64,000 nucleotides of DNA from positions 3,172,001-3,236,000 of the forward strand of contig NC_134464.1 of the NCBI RefSeq assembly GCF_047948215.1, written 5' to 3'. The notes under the pieces were generated by a model. The model searched no databases. It was not told the origin of the DNA and saw only the letters and a program-made list of their open reading frames with translations. Source of the stretch: Lycorma delicatula (Eukaryota; Arthropoda; Insecta; Hemiptera; Fulgoridae). Shown here piece after piece: positions 46,226 through 58,058 of this stretch (position 1 is the stretch's first letter; each line of letters begins with the position of its first letter). The translations under genes were made by a program, and so were the position numbers.

Positions 46226-48640
46226 ATCTGCTAATGGAAAGTACGATTACGTTGATGATTTACACATTTTCGGCCAAAGCCAGGAATATTTGTAAAGGAA
46301 ACGTTTCCATCTCCATTTTCTACATATTTGTCCGATAAAAGCTTTTTATTTTATCAGTGCTTTATGAAAAAAAATATTACCGGATTAATATTAAGGAATT
46401 TTAATAATAAAAGGTTAATCGAAGAAAATTTTCACTTTATGCATTTCGTTTTATGCGCGCGTGCATGTCGACTAATTGTCAATAATCGTTTAGAAGATAT
46501 TTTAAACAACTAAATACGATGTAGTTATAATTTTTCTGTAATCTTGTCTGAAGATATTAATTTTGTCGAACTGACCGGACAGGTGTTACCGATGTTTATA
46601 CCACCGAATCCAAAGTAATCCGAGCGAGGCTAATAGGCATCAAAGATACGGAAAGCGCTTTGCGGTGAAAAGGGACTATCTGTTCATAGGGAACCCCCTA
46701 GATATGCGGATAACTTCACCCGGATAATGAGAACAAAACGCATGTGTGTTATCCTGTTATCGGAAACGTAGACACGTTCAAGCAGTTTCCTCATACGGAT
46801 GTCCTCATCTATCCCCGAAGTTTGTATGTATATGTACCCGATCGAGCTATAAGGCGTCAGAACTCTACCGCGCAGGTTTTATTTGGTTGTCGAATTTGTA
46901 GTTGTAAAATACGCTAGTGGCCGTTGAAAATCGATGTTAGTTTAAAATTTTCATCCGTTGATATTTCTTTTTATTTATTTCGTTTTTCTTATTTAAAAAA
47001 ATTAAGAGGTATTTTCTGTAAGTCGATTGTATTTTGTTTTACGAGTATGTCGGTTCTCTTTGTAAACCCGTCGGCACATTCGGTGAATATTATAATTGTT
47101 TCTCTTCTAATTCTAGCCGACGTCGTAGTAGTAATCCGCATACGATATAGATGATACGGTTTGTAATAAGTATAGATGACGGCGGTGAACTTGAATTAAA
47201 ATACACGTATTTACTGACTAAACGTAATATTACTAACTCCGGCATAATATTTCAGTTGTACTCGATTTAGATTTTCCGTTTACTATTAGATCAACCATTC
47301 TAACAGCGTCGTCTAATAATTAATTAAATTACCGTAAATACACGGGGTAGTCGGTTTCGGTTATAATTATATTTTATCATATTATTCCTCGGCTAAAATA
47401 ACGCTTTAAAAATTCATTTACCTTTTTGTACTAAATTTGTATCCTAATACTTAGTGTATCCTATTACTTAATTTTTAATAAATTGTTGCATTAGAAGGTA
47501 AAATATCCGGTTATGTCCTATAACCTCGTCAGGGGCAGTCCACGCTAAGAAATACAGTACCGGAACGGTTCTGTAGACGTAGCCGCCGTTTTTTCCCGGA
47601 TACCAATACCGCGAACTCTGTGAACGTCTTGATTATGAAACTTTATTATGATCGAGAAAGGAACTATCTTTCGGTAGACATATATCCTGCGAAACAGTTG
47701 GTTTCAGGCGCTTCTTCTGTCAGGCGCTTTTTGGTTGTTCGGTATCGATTTCTTTCGTAGCTTCTCGGGAGATCAGGCATTTTTTATTCGGCATAGGATC
47801 ATCAAATTACTGTTGATCGAGCGTTGTACGTCTGGAATACGGGCTACAAAGATTTGTTGTTTCCCCGACATACCGAAGAGGTGTCCGAGATCAGGTTTGG
47901 GATTTCTCAAGGAAAACCGAATCGTATACCGGGGGAGGTATTCCTACCCGGTTAAACTTACTGTAGGGTGTTCCTCGTTTGTTTCTTCGGCATCACCGTT
48001 TCTATTATTTTTTTAAAGTTTTTAGCGTATAAAAATTAAAATACTTTCGTAATAAGCTGTATTTTTGCCTAGTTTTTTCTGTATTTTAGTTTGTCCTTCC
48101 TCCTTCACTACCCGGTACAAATTATAATTACATTTAAATATTCTACGTCCTTTCTGTAACCATACTTTATTTCAAGATCAAGAAATTTTATTTATATCTT
48201 GTTTTATTTTTTATTTTTTACTCTTCAGCCTGGTTATTTTTGTATATTTATGCCGATCGGTTTCCATTTTATAAATCTTCCACCTCGTATTCTATCCTTC
48301 TATAGATTGTTGGCTTATGAACTTAAGAGGTTGTTGTCTTAAGCCAGTAGTTCTGTTCACAGGTTCAGCATACGCTTACGTTTTATTATTTTTCTAATAT
48401 CTTTTATCGATTTTTAGTTTTTCGATTATGTATGTAGCCGTGTATACGAAAGGGAAAATATGCAAATCGGGTCTAATTTTGTAGAGCTTGAAGTTTCGTG
48501 ACTTTCTTTAACCAAAAAAAAAAAAAAAAATTGCGTTGAAAATATCCGGGCATTGATGCCGTTTAATATCGGTCAAGATTGATCAAAGAAACGGGGAAAT
48601 AAGCTCTTTATGGGTTTCATACTTTTATGCGAATTATTCA
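46226..48640. other. Mixed stretch, no gene seen
   Basis: 46590-46870 and 47520-47960 are less AT-rich than average but not recognised. The frame 47735-48016 (93 codons) has no family motif. A third unit of repeat family P lies at 48550-48600. Confidence 0.45.
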
Positions 48641-48649
48641 TTCATTCAC

Positions 48650-50480
48650 TGTGTTCTGCCAACGGGGCAGGTCTTGCCATAGCTGCTCTCCACTAGTTTC
48701 TGTCCTGTGCAAGTTTTTGTTTCCGTATAATTTCCTCTTTCCACAACCCCATCAGTCAACTGAAATCTTCTCCTTTCTGTCTTTCCATTTACCAATCTTT
48801 CAACTGTTAGTAAACATTTTCTTCTTATACAGTGTCCTAGTCGGTTCCTTTTCCTGCTTAAAATGGTATTTAACATATTCCTTTCCTCTTCTACTTTTCT
48901 TAACACCTCCTCATTTGTTACTCTATGCTGCCAACAGACGTTTACCATTTTACGCCACACCGACATCTCAAACGCCCCGATTCGTCGTTTGGCTTCCTTT
49001 CTTGAAGTCCACGTTTCTGTACCGTAAAGCATTACACACCATATAAAACTTCATGACAATATCTTCCTCAAATCTAAATTTAGTTTGCCGCATAGCAAAC
49101 TACTTTTCTTACTAAATGCCTCCTTACCCGTTGCTATTCTCCTTTTTATCTGCGGTACTGTTAAGGTCTTCCGTTATGAGGCTACCCAATTACTTAAATT
49201 TCTCCGCTTGCTCTAGTACCTCAGTCCCCATTGTTAAATTGATATTTTCATTTTCGCCACCTAATACCGTACATTTTGTTTTCTTTTTTTAAATTTTCAT
49301 CCCTAGATTTTCACAAGCCTTATTTAAATCGTTAAGCATTAACTTTGTTACATTTTCTGCCACCATCATCATGTCATCAGCAAATGGTATACATTCTATT
49401 CTTTTACCACCTACAGCCACCCCTCTATTGCCCTTCAAAACATTGTTGTTGATTTCTTGTAGATAAATGTTGAATAGTGTAGGTGACATGCAGCATCCTT
49501 TTCGTACTCCCCTTCCTATTTCTATCTTTTGTATTGTCCCTCTTCCTATCTTATTATTTTATTTTCTGGTTCGTATACAACTCTTTCATAAGTCTCTATC
49601 TTTCCAAACAATTCCTTTCTTTTTCAAAATTATCATTAATTTATCCCATCAGTCTACCGAATGCTTTCTCAAGGTTTACAAACGCAGCATATATACTCTC
49701 TCTTTTCTATATATCTTTCACCAATAATTCGAAGCAGTCCTATGGCATCCCTAGTTCCAACTCCCCTTCTAAAGCTATATTGTTCTACAATATTTTCAAC
49801 CCGTTTATTGTACAATCTCCTTTTCAGAATTCTTAGTAGGACTTTTGCCGCATGCGAAATTAAGACTAATTTTCCGTTATTCTTCGCACTTTCTAGCGTT
49901 AAATTTCTTTGGTAATGGCACCATTATTGTATCCAGAAAGTCTTTAGACCGTCTACCCACATCATATATTTTATTGCGCAGATCTAACAATAGGATTTCT
50001 CCATTCTTTCCAAGATCTTTAAACAACTCGATCGGCAATTCATCACATCATCCGGCTTTTCCATTAGCCATCGCTTTCATGTCTATTATTACTTCACATT
50101 TTAATATATTATAACCTTTTTTATCTTCTTATATTTCTTGATCTACTCCCCTTGGCCTATCGTAGATTTAAACGCACTAAATAAATCCGATGTACTCTTC
50201 CCATATCGTTTTCACTTCATTCCTTTCAGTTACTTGTCCTTGTTCTTCGACTCGATCTGATACACTGTACAACTTTTTCCATTTTTCTTGAATACCGTTC
50301 CTTCAGCTTCTTTGTACATTAGATGATATCACCCTTCTTTTTCTGGTTTTTCTATCGCAGTACACTTTTCCTGTAACCACTTTTTTCTTGTTCTCTCAGT
50401 TTCTCTTCTTAATTCATTATTAAGCTTTCTATAGTTCCTTTTACCTTCCTCTGTCCGAACATTTACGCAAAGGTAGGTAA
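48650..50480 (-). mobile_element. Degenerate endonuclease/RT-type LINE, RT and C-terminus
   Basis: On the minus strand the sequence runs through VRTEEGKRNYRKLNNELRRE and TRKKWLQEKCTAIE (50470-50340), a linker with LKCEVIIDMKAMANGKA, then LPIELFKDLGKNG. The RT domain contains DFLDTIMVPLPKKFNARKCE, VEQYSFRRGVGTRDAIGLLR, RGVRKGCCMSPTLFNIYLQE and CIPFADDMMMVAEN with its catalytic FADD. The ORF tail 49032-48646 follows: LYGTETWTSRKEAKRRIGAF, VTNEEVLRKVEEERNMLNTI, RNRLGHCIRRKCLL. Several frameshifts separate the blocks. It lacks a readable endonuclease domain and so is 5'-truncated. It resembles, but is not identical to, the 3.96-7.69 kb LINE. Confidence 0.85.
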
Positions 50481-51885
50481 ATATTCTCATATAATTTAAT
50501 ATCTCTTAGCCGGATAAGGTACGTTCCGATTTTTTTGTCGGTTATCGTTTTGCTTGATATCTTCACTCTTAATTAGCATTTTTATGAAATTTTGATTTTT
50601 TTTTGAATACGGATTCGTAGATTCCGTTTAATTGTTGAAAGTGGTGGGGAAATACGATCGAAAAAATAATTTTTTCATATATTTCAACGTTCCGCTTAGG
50701 TGGATTACACACTTTGGAAATTTTTTATTTTTCACGAAGGAATATCCACCGCATACGGAAGGAAAGTACACTTTGTCAAAATCTTTAAAAAAAACCGACT
50801 CGTTAGTGATTTTTTTTTGTCCGTTTGGGTATAGAATTAAATTCTTTTTTCTTATTAAGCTATCTTTATTTATAGGCTCTTCCCTAGCTCGATTGTAGCT
50901 CGGCTTTGTGGTTTTTATAATTCTTTTCACTAATTTAACTATATGAACTTCTTCATTTCTTTTCTGTATAAATAAAACTAATGTACTGAAATTTGCAAAA
51001 ACTTGAGAAACAGAATTGTTTAGTACGGTTGCATGTGACTTAAGGTATTTTCTACTTTTGGTTTTATAGTTCTGTTTTCCAGCTAAGCAGCCGGCTCTTA
51101 ACGATTTTGAATTGCCCTTAGGTGTTACGTGTCTGATCGTTTTGTTATTTTGTTCTGTTAGCTAGTGTGCCTAGCCTTGCGTACGTCTCCCTTTTATCTG
51201 TTCATCGGCTATGTATCCTTATTTCCGCGGCTTCTCTTTTGTATTTCACAATTAATTATCGACCGGCTATGTTAGTAGTAATAAGAGAAATAGTTGTAGT
51301 AACAATAATAATAAAATCCCTTTGTTACTTACTTTTATGTTTACCGGAATTCGGTACAAAATTGTTCCTTTGTAATACGTAATATGTTTCGTGATTGTGT
51401 GCGTGTGTATTTCTGTATGCGTCGATGCTTTCTTTATTTTCATGTCGTTTTAAATTGTTTTACCCATCATCAGCGCTCTTTCCTTTATTATTTTTATTAA
51501 AATCTCTTTGATCCTTTCGCTTTCTCGTTCTGCAGCTATCTATATTACGTCTGTATACTTAAGACTTTAAGCCTTAAAGGTTATTTAAATTTTCTTACTT
51601 ATATTAAATTTAACTTCTTGTTCATTAATCTTATTGTATTCGTTACACTTGTAAAACGTAGTCGGTAAAACATTTTTAATTCCGCCCTAGTTACGTGTGC
51701 GTTTTTCTCATTTTTCTCTCGTTTAATCTTTAAATTCTCTGAACCGAAATAGTTATTTTAATTTTTCTTGTCTATCAGATGATTTTTGCCTTCTCATAAT
51801 AATCAGAAGGTTTTGATAGATTTATGTAACAAGTTTTATAGAAAAACGGTTTTTGAAGTATTTTGAACGGATTATATTGACGTAC
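50481..51885. other. AT-rich stretch, no gene seen
   Basis: Overlapping open frames on both strands at 50628-50930 have no motif. Nothing else recognised. Confidence 0.45.
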
Positions 51886-54246
51886 AAGGGTCGTTCAGTA
51901 ATTGAGACGATTGTCTAGAAAAAAATATTTTTTTATTCATTGAAAATGAAATTAACCCTGATTTTCAACGTGATCCCTGCTACATTTACGCGCACGTCTC
52001 GTCTTTCTGTAACTTGCCTTATTCCAGTAGTAAAGAATCGTTCTTGTACCGCATCGTTTTTGCCGAACTTTATGCGACTAAAAAAGTAGATGTGGCGACA
52101 CCTCCCGACCCGACTTTTGAATAGCTTCCCGTGTAGCTGTACGGGGACATGCGTTACCGTGCCTTTTGAGAGAGAACCGGGATGTTTCCTCTTCACTTCA
52201 TGTTTCACTTTATATACTCGTTTATTTTATCTTGTTTTCTTAAATAATAGCACACGGTTAGCTTCACTTTACTGGCTGACGCGTAGGTTTTGAATTGTTC
52301 CCTGGCGAACGATCTCCGATGTTCGGATTCCGGGTTAAAATGACGTAAATTTCATCATAAACTATTATGTAATCTAAAAAAGAAAAAGAACAGTCGTTTA
52401 TCTTTTTTACATAGTGTAACAAGACCGATATAGCGGGCCTGTGTAACGGATTCCTACCGATTATTATGAAAGTAATAATATAATAACGGGAGGAATCCAG
52501 AAAGGGACAAAAGGAAACCCCTTTTTGTAAAGAATAGGTCCGTTTTACAATCGTTCTTTGTTATACTGCCCGCTGTCACACAAATACCTGTTGTACGGTG
52601 AGAAGAGACGATGTTTGGAATTCACGGTAACAGAAACCTCGGTCAACTGTTGTCACGCTTCGACTTGGGTCCGGTCCGGTAGGTAAAGACGTTTAAATAG
52701 TCAGGGGTCTATTAGAACCACACTGCGAGGCGTTACGGCGTAGGTCCCGCAAGGGCAGTTCTGCGAGGAGTTCAACGAGGAGAGGCTGCGAGTTGTGTGG
52801 GTTCGACGGAGTTCTGCGAACCAGTCCAGTGACACGTTACGACGACAGTGCAGCGAGGAGAGTCGCAGGTGTGAGTCTGCGAGACGTCAGTCCAGCGAAG
52901 GGGTCTTGAATCCAGTTTGATACGAGAAAGATGATGCCACGAGTAATTGCAGTAACCAAGAAATACTGTCGGTGAGTTACAGTAAAACTATAACTGTATA
53001 AGTGAAAGATATAATGCGATAAACTTCATTCATAAATTGTTAGGATAGATAGCAAACGTATTTGCAAGTTAACACTATACGATTGTTTGTTAATACAAGA
53101 CTAGCGGTTAAAAAGGGTTAAGACTAGCGCTTTCCTTTGTTAGCGGGTCTAGTTTTCTATTTATCTGCTGGAATAAATTACGAACGATTATTTATTTTAA
53201 TTTCTATCTTGTATGTAATCTGTATTTATTATTAGCTAATAACCTTTGGTATTTGATTTGTAATATTTTGATTGTTTCTCTTTGTCGATTACGTTCTGTT
53301 TTTACGTCATACTTACTGTTTTAATTATGTATTACGTCATGTACTACTATGTTATGTATTATTTTTATTTGATTTGTTGTTATTGACATAAATGTTCACT
53401 ACTATTATCCTGATTATTATTGTGGTTGTAATTACTATATTAATATTTGTGTTCATTAACTATTTTATTATTGTATTTATCATCATTATTATTATTTCGG
53501 TATTTATCACCGTTGTTGTTATTATTATTAATTTGTGTGGTTGTACTTATGAACTGTAATTATATAAACATCCTAAATTTTCAACCTCTCAATATCCTGA
53601 TTGGGCCGCGAAACACGTGTCAATATGTTAATTCTGGTGACCTTATGATTTTGAGTAGACCGTCTCGACCCCATCTCTGACAAGTTTTGCAGTAACTTAT
53701 CACGGATAATGGAACGGATAGTGCATCGTCTCAGTACATGTTTGCGGGTCGATACTCGCACTATAAATTTCAACGATTTCCCAAATTTTTTTGCGTCTAT
53801 CTTTGCGAATAATATCATCAATGCGAATTTTCAGAAGCGTCAGACGAAACTTCCACCTGTACTCCGCTACGATGAAAATCACTGACACTTTTTTGCTCGA
53901 TTTAGTCTGTTCGATCGTATAAATATTTGCTGGATTAATACGTTTTTTACTTATCTTTTAGATCCACGAGTGAATTCCGGACGGTTTTACACGTTCAAAA
54001 AATAAACAATTTTACACATTCAGAAAAAAGTGTTAGCTCAGCACGCTGTTCTACAATACATGTTTCAAACGGTTCCGATTTTTTTTTAAATAAACAAAAG
54101 ATTTTATTGTAATGGAAATTCTTTCGGAACAGATGACATTTTCTAAATCAAGGCTGCCGAATTGAACTTCAGACGGTTTCAGTATATTCTGTTAAATCGT
54201 TCTTCCTCGTTTGCCATTTGTCCCGTTAATTATTGAAAACCCCTCT
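51886..54246 (-). mobile_element. mariner element split by a 1.26-kb insert
   Basis: Matching mariner-like termini face each other: acaagggtcgttcagtaatt at 51886 and, at the other end, ttaattattgaaaacccctc (54225-54244). The minus strand from 54080 reads ETCIVEQRAELTLFSECVK. It continues with IRIDDIIRKDRRKKIWEIVE (53830-53770), RDKLLQNLSEMG and NHKVTRINILTRV (53640-53610), that is, the DNA-binding half and the WVPR linker region. Coding similarity stops near 53573 and resumes near 52300 with GSLSKGTV, NACPRTAT (DNARPHTA) and the terminus AVQERFFTTGIRQVTERRDV then RVNVAGITL. The first catalytic Asp region is lost, at or beside the insertion. Inactive. Confidence 0.8.
52310..53572 (+). mobile_element. 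Unidentified insertion inside the mariner, possible LTR or leader
   Basis: This segment interrupts the mariner reading and is unlike it. 52690-52920 is purine- and GC-rich with many short repeats of ctgcgag/gcgagg. A short open frame starts at an ATG-ATG pair (52931) and runs 13 codons into a consensus-type splice donor (g|gtgagt at 52971/52972). Beyond 53150 it is T-rich with ATT-type low-complexity sequence. A purine-rich leader followed by a short first coding exon would suit an LTR retroelement or solo LTR. I found no second LTR and no matching TG...CA ends, so the identity is open. Confidence 0.3.
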
Positions 54247-56255
54247 ATTATAAACTTTCTACACTCCATTTAATATTTATAACGACTCGAATTAAACTGG
54301 ATTATAAGAAAATATACGAACGGTGGGAAACGGAAGCTGTTATTTATTTATTTTTCTTCCAAAAAGATTAATATCTTGTTGAAGAGTAGATCTTTTGATT
54401 TTTAAGTTTTGGTTATTTGTATTAATATTTTCGACGTCTTTTAGCTGTAATAATCTCGATCGGTGCCGATTAAGGAAGTAAGGCGTATCAAAGTAGTCGT
54501 TACTTTGAATTTATGGAAACAATAGATCCTTTACAGGCTAATGTGTAGAGGTTCCTCTAGATAAAAATAAGCCGACAACACAGTTGTGTCTGATGTGATG
54601 GACGGCTTGCACACAGATACACACTCAACTTAATTTAAAATATTTATCTAGAATAATAATAAGGTAGAATAATAATAATTTAATTAAATTAAACATTTTT
54701 GTGCGAAATAGGTTTTTGAAATATTTTGTTGACTTATTCCCTCTTGATAGCGTACGGTTTTATATTTTGTCAACAGGACTTTTTTTTAAATTTCTTTTTA
54801 ACTTTTCCTTTAATAACCGGGATTTCTAAAACTACCCTGTCAAACTTTACAATTGCGATATAAATTGTTTTGTATGAAATTGTTGAAATAGTTTTGAAGA
54901 GTTACGTTTTATGAATTGGCGGTACATTTGGTGAAGAAGTGTGTTATAATTATTGAAACTTGTGCTTCAATTCAGGTGCAAATGTTGACACTCTAATGCT
55001 CGAATTAAGATCACTCGTATTATAAAAATATGTATATATTTGTTTATAACTATGAAATCCTTACATATTTAACTGTCGGACGTAGAAAAGTTAAATTCAG
55101 TAAATGATTGTACCTCGAAAGGGTGCACTTTTTCGTAATACACCACCGCCCGTGGCAGGCAATTCAACCGTTTGGAAACGGTAAGGTTATGGGTGACACA
55201 TATTTTAATGAAAAATGAAACTTTTGACGTAAATATGTGCTTCCTTGAATAACTACTCGACAGTAAACACATTAAAAAATTAAATTTAACAAATTTTCTA
55301 TCTCAAAACGATCTCTTACACTCTTAGGCTACTTTTGAAATAAGATGTGAAAAATATTAAGTGGCTACCGTTTTAGTTAAGGTGCAGCCCCGCGGTTTTT
55401 ACGTCATTGGTATTTCTTTTTTAATGTCATTTTCAGTAATCTATCACGATACTATTCTTTTCATTTAAATCTTTGATTTGTCTCTCACGGGGACCCGTTC
55501 GATGTGCGAGTTTATCTTACCGAAAAATAGATCGTCGAGATTTAGGAGCGTTCTTTTGATTTTGGAGGTAGGAGTAAATTATTGTAAGATTAACGGTTTA
55601 AAAATTATTTACTTTATAAAGTTTTTTTTGGACACAACCTGCTACCGCTTATTTTTATTTCCTAATTTAATGTCGTTTAAAAATCGGATTTGAATTTGCG
55701 CAAAAGTTTTTTTATCGTTTAATATGAAACTTATTTAAGTTTAAAGTAATAATGGATCGCGTAAGTAAATGTCCGTTACGTTATTCTGTCCCTTTTTATT
55801 ATGCCTTAGAAAAAGAAAGATTCAACAAAAGGTATTTTATAAAATTTTCCACCTTGTTTTGTTTTTTAGATATTCGCGTTTGAAAATGAGAATAAAAGAT
55901 AATCGTGCAATTGTGAAGCTCGCCTACCGTTCATTTCTGATCTGTAAAATCCCGACGGTTAGAAATTAATTTTGAAAAGGATTTTTATGAAAGAAGTGTT
56001 TATTACACTCGACCGATGGATATCATTTTAGTCACGGTGTTTACACTACGTTGTAGCCTCGTAGTTTGAATGTTGATGATCAGCCGGCTAATTAGTCGGC
56101 TCATCTATTTAGTAACCTGTGGCAACATCGACATCGAATTACTCTTAACTTTCACCGGTACCGATTGCTTGGGAAGTACGCGTTGCTGTGACAATTAGTA
56201 CTTGTTATTTTGAGAACGTTTCTCGTTAATTTTTTACCTACTTTTCGAAGAAAAA
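54247..56255. other. AT-rich stretch, no gene seen
   Basis: Small perfect stems occur: accgttt/aaacggt near 55167-55183 and agccggct...agtcggct near 56083-56102. The open frames are short and unrecognised. Confidence 0.45.
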
Positions 56256-56259
56256 TACG

Positions 56260-57008
56260 GTATTACGAGGCCCGGCTGATGCATTTTGCACATGTATGCG
56301 TAGCAAGAGAATGAAAAGAGGCATTAGAATGAGATAAAAAACGAATAAAAGTACAATACCTTAGCTGCAAAATGCAGTATTTATTTCTCAATATATCCCT
56401 TTTTACACTGATACACTTTTCCCAACGCGTGACAAGTTTTTGCATTCCGTCGCTGAAAAATTCATACGGTCTTTCTCGGATCCAAGTAGCCACAAATTTC
56501 TTCACATCATCCTCGGTGGTGTAACGATTACCTTTGAGATCCCTATAGAGATGAGGGAAGAAGTGGAAGTCGCACGTAGCCAAATTCGGCGAATATGAGG
56601 GATGTGGAATAGGCTCAAATTTCAGCTTGCGGAGAGTCATCAGAGAGTTTCCGCGGTACTCATCGTGCACAGATTTTACGATAACCCAATCGCTCGATAA
56701 TATGGCCGACTCGTTCGTTAGATATGCCTAACTGAATAGCGAAGCGCTGCTGGGTGATTTGCCGTTCGCTTTGAAGCAAATCGTCCACCTCGTTTCGATG
56801 TTTTTCGTCAGTCACAGAAACTGTTCGTCCGCTATGAGGTGCGTCCTCAATTGTCGCTTTACCAGCTTCACATTCGCGAAATTTGAACGCCCACCTATTC
56901 ACAGTACTGTTTTCTACAGTTTCACTACCGCAAACCTCTTTTAAATGATGAAAAATATTCGTAGGATTCACATTTTCTGATGTTAAAAATTCGGCACAAA
57001 AACAACTA
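56260..57008 (-). mobile_element. Core-deleted mariner element
   Basis: The minus-strand frame 57109-56660 holds the DNA-binding domain: AEFLTSENVNPTNIFHHL, VNRWAFKFRECEAGKATIED, APHSGRTVSVTDEKH and RFAIQLGISNERVGHIIERL, ending GYRKICAR. In the next frame the expected VPRKLSDD follows a stop that replaces the usual Trp. Within about 30 bases it passes to the frame 56670-56263: PIPHPSYSPNLATCDFHFF (third catalytic Asp), GNRYTTEDDVKKFVATWI, FFSDGMQKLVTRWEKCI. About 130 residues with the first two catalytic Asps are missing, so the copy has an internal deletion. A cgaggcccggctgatgcatt end lies at 56267. The 5' end is cut where LINE sequence begins at about 57010. Confidence 0.88.
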
Positions 57009-57009
57009 T

Positions 57010-57832
57010 AAATCTCATTCGAAAAAACGGAATATATGGAATGTAGACACAAGAATGAAAAACATCTAGAAACAAGACGCAGCAAGATCAGTATTGCTAA
57101 CAGATTCAAGTATTTTGGAGAACGAATTCGACTAAACGGACCGGATAAAACGACAATACAAACATGGATTAAGAAAATGGAAAACGCCTACAGAATAATG
57201 AAGAACCGATACAACAAAAAAGGTATACACATACAACCAAAGATAAGACATTAAAATACTATCATCAAGCCAGAAAGATTGTAAGCCGTAGAGTGTTTAT
57301 CCATTTTCTTTTTCGTGTTTAGCCTCCGGTAACTACCGTTTAGATAATACTTCAGAGGATGAATGAGGATGTTATGTATGAGTGTGAATGAAGTGTAGTC
57401 TTGTACATTTTCAGTTCGACCATTATTTTAATAATAGCTAGCTATTTTTACACGGACTTGAATACTAGATCGTGGATACCGGTCGATCTCAGGTACGGTC
57501 GAACTGAGAATGTACAAGACTACACTTCATTCACACTCATACATAACATCCTCATTCATCCTCTGAAGTATTATCTAAACGGTAGTTACCGGAGGCTAAA
57601 CACGAAAAAGAAAGAAAAGAGTGTTTATCCATGAACCGAAAAGGGGATATGAAGAAGATCGAAAAGCGGGAACGAAGAATGCTACGGAAAAACAAAGGAG
57701 AATGGCGACTACGGAGAAACGAGGAGCTCTACAAGAAAATGGAAAGTTTCACAACGATGGCAAGAAAACGAACTAAATTTTATTTACACCTGAAGAGAAT
57801 TGCTGTCTAGACGAAATACATTTTAATTTATG
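57010..57832 (+). mobile_element. LINE 3' half, interrupted by a foldback SINE
   Basis: The plus strand reads ISFEKTEYMECRHKNEKHLE, NRFKYFGERIRLNGPDKTTI, WIKKMENAYRIMKNRYNKKG and PKIRH (57010-57254), then NTIIKPERL and AVECL up to the SINE. Past the SINE the same frame continues SMNRKGDMKKIEKRERRMLR, EWRLRRNEELYKKMESF and KRTKFYLHLKRI before stopping near 57808. This is the connector and tail downstream of the RT active site of an endonuclease/RT-type LINE. Three stops occur in 240 codons. The 5' end abuts the mariner relic on the opposite strand, and the 3' end runs into repeat family H. Confidence 0.85.
57305..57618. mobile_element. Foldback (inverted-dimer) SINE of family S1 with target duplication
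   Basis: Two 3' portions of the SINE are joined head-in, tails out. The left arm (57305-57423) is the minus-strand tail (tttctttttcgtgtttagcc, ggtaactacc, cttcagaggatgaatgagga). The right arm (57497-57618) is its near-perfect reverse complement ending ggctaaacacgaaaaagaaa. The ~73-bp centre keeps plus-strand SINE body (ggacttgaatactagatcgt, ggataccggtc) but no tRNA head. The 14-bp direct repeat gagtgtttatccat flanks the whole (57291-57304 and 57619-57632), so the inverted dimer inserted as one unit. Removing the element and one repeat rejoins the host LINE frame at ECLSM. Confidence 0.93.
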
Positions 57833-57835
57833 GAT

Positions 57836-58058
57836 GTCATATATATTTTTAGACGGGGTGCGCCTACCCATTTTAGCTAATATATGACAAGTGAAAGGTT
57901 GGGACACGTAAGCCGGTGGTGTATGGTAACGCGCTTAGTCCGCTCACGCTGTTAGGTAAAGCTCTAGGAGCTGTTAGAGTCTCAGTGGCCGTTTGTCGCA
58001 CAGACATTCGGTCGTATGCTTTAGGGCGACCGAATGGGGTGGTGGCAGGAGAAATGCC
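57836..58058 (+). repeat. Hairpin-ended dispersed repeat (family H), copy 2
   Basis: The hairpin gtcatatat...atatatgac (57836-57888) is followed by a middle block with ccgctcacgc and gctctaggagct. It ends with gctttagggcgaccgaatgg, ggtggtgg and aaatgcc. It matches the reverse complement of 17598-17849 over its whole length with scattered differences. It starts a few bases after the end of the LINE at 57832 and has the same orientation relative to that LINE as copy 1 has to its neighbour. Confidence 0.75.

Noticed and set aside
47735..48016. Candidate host exon (93 codons)
   Set aside because: No recognisable domain, no good splice pair and ordinary composition.
48627..49046. Longest plus-strand frame (139 codons), hydrophobic
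   Set aside because: It is the antisense shadow of the LINE ORF tail at 49032-48646, which carries clear family motifs on the minus strand.
55167..55183. accgttt/aaacggt stem as a transcription terminator
   Set aside because: Intrinsic hairpin terminators are a bacterial feature, and this is animal DNA with no gene upstream.
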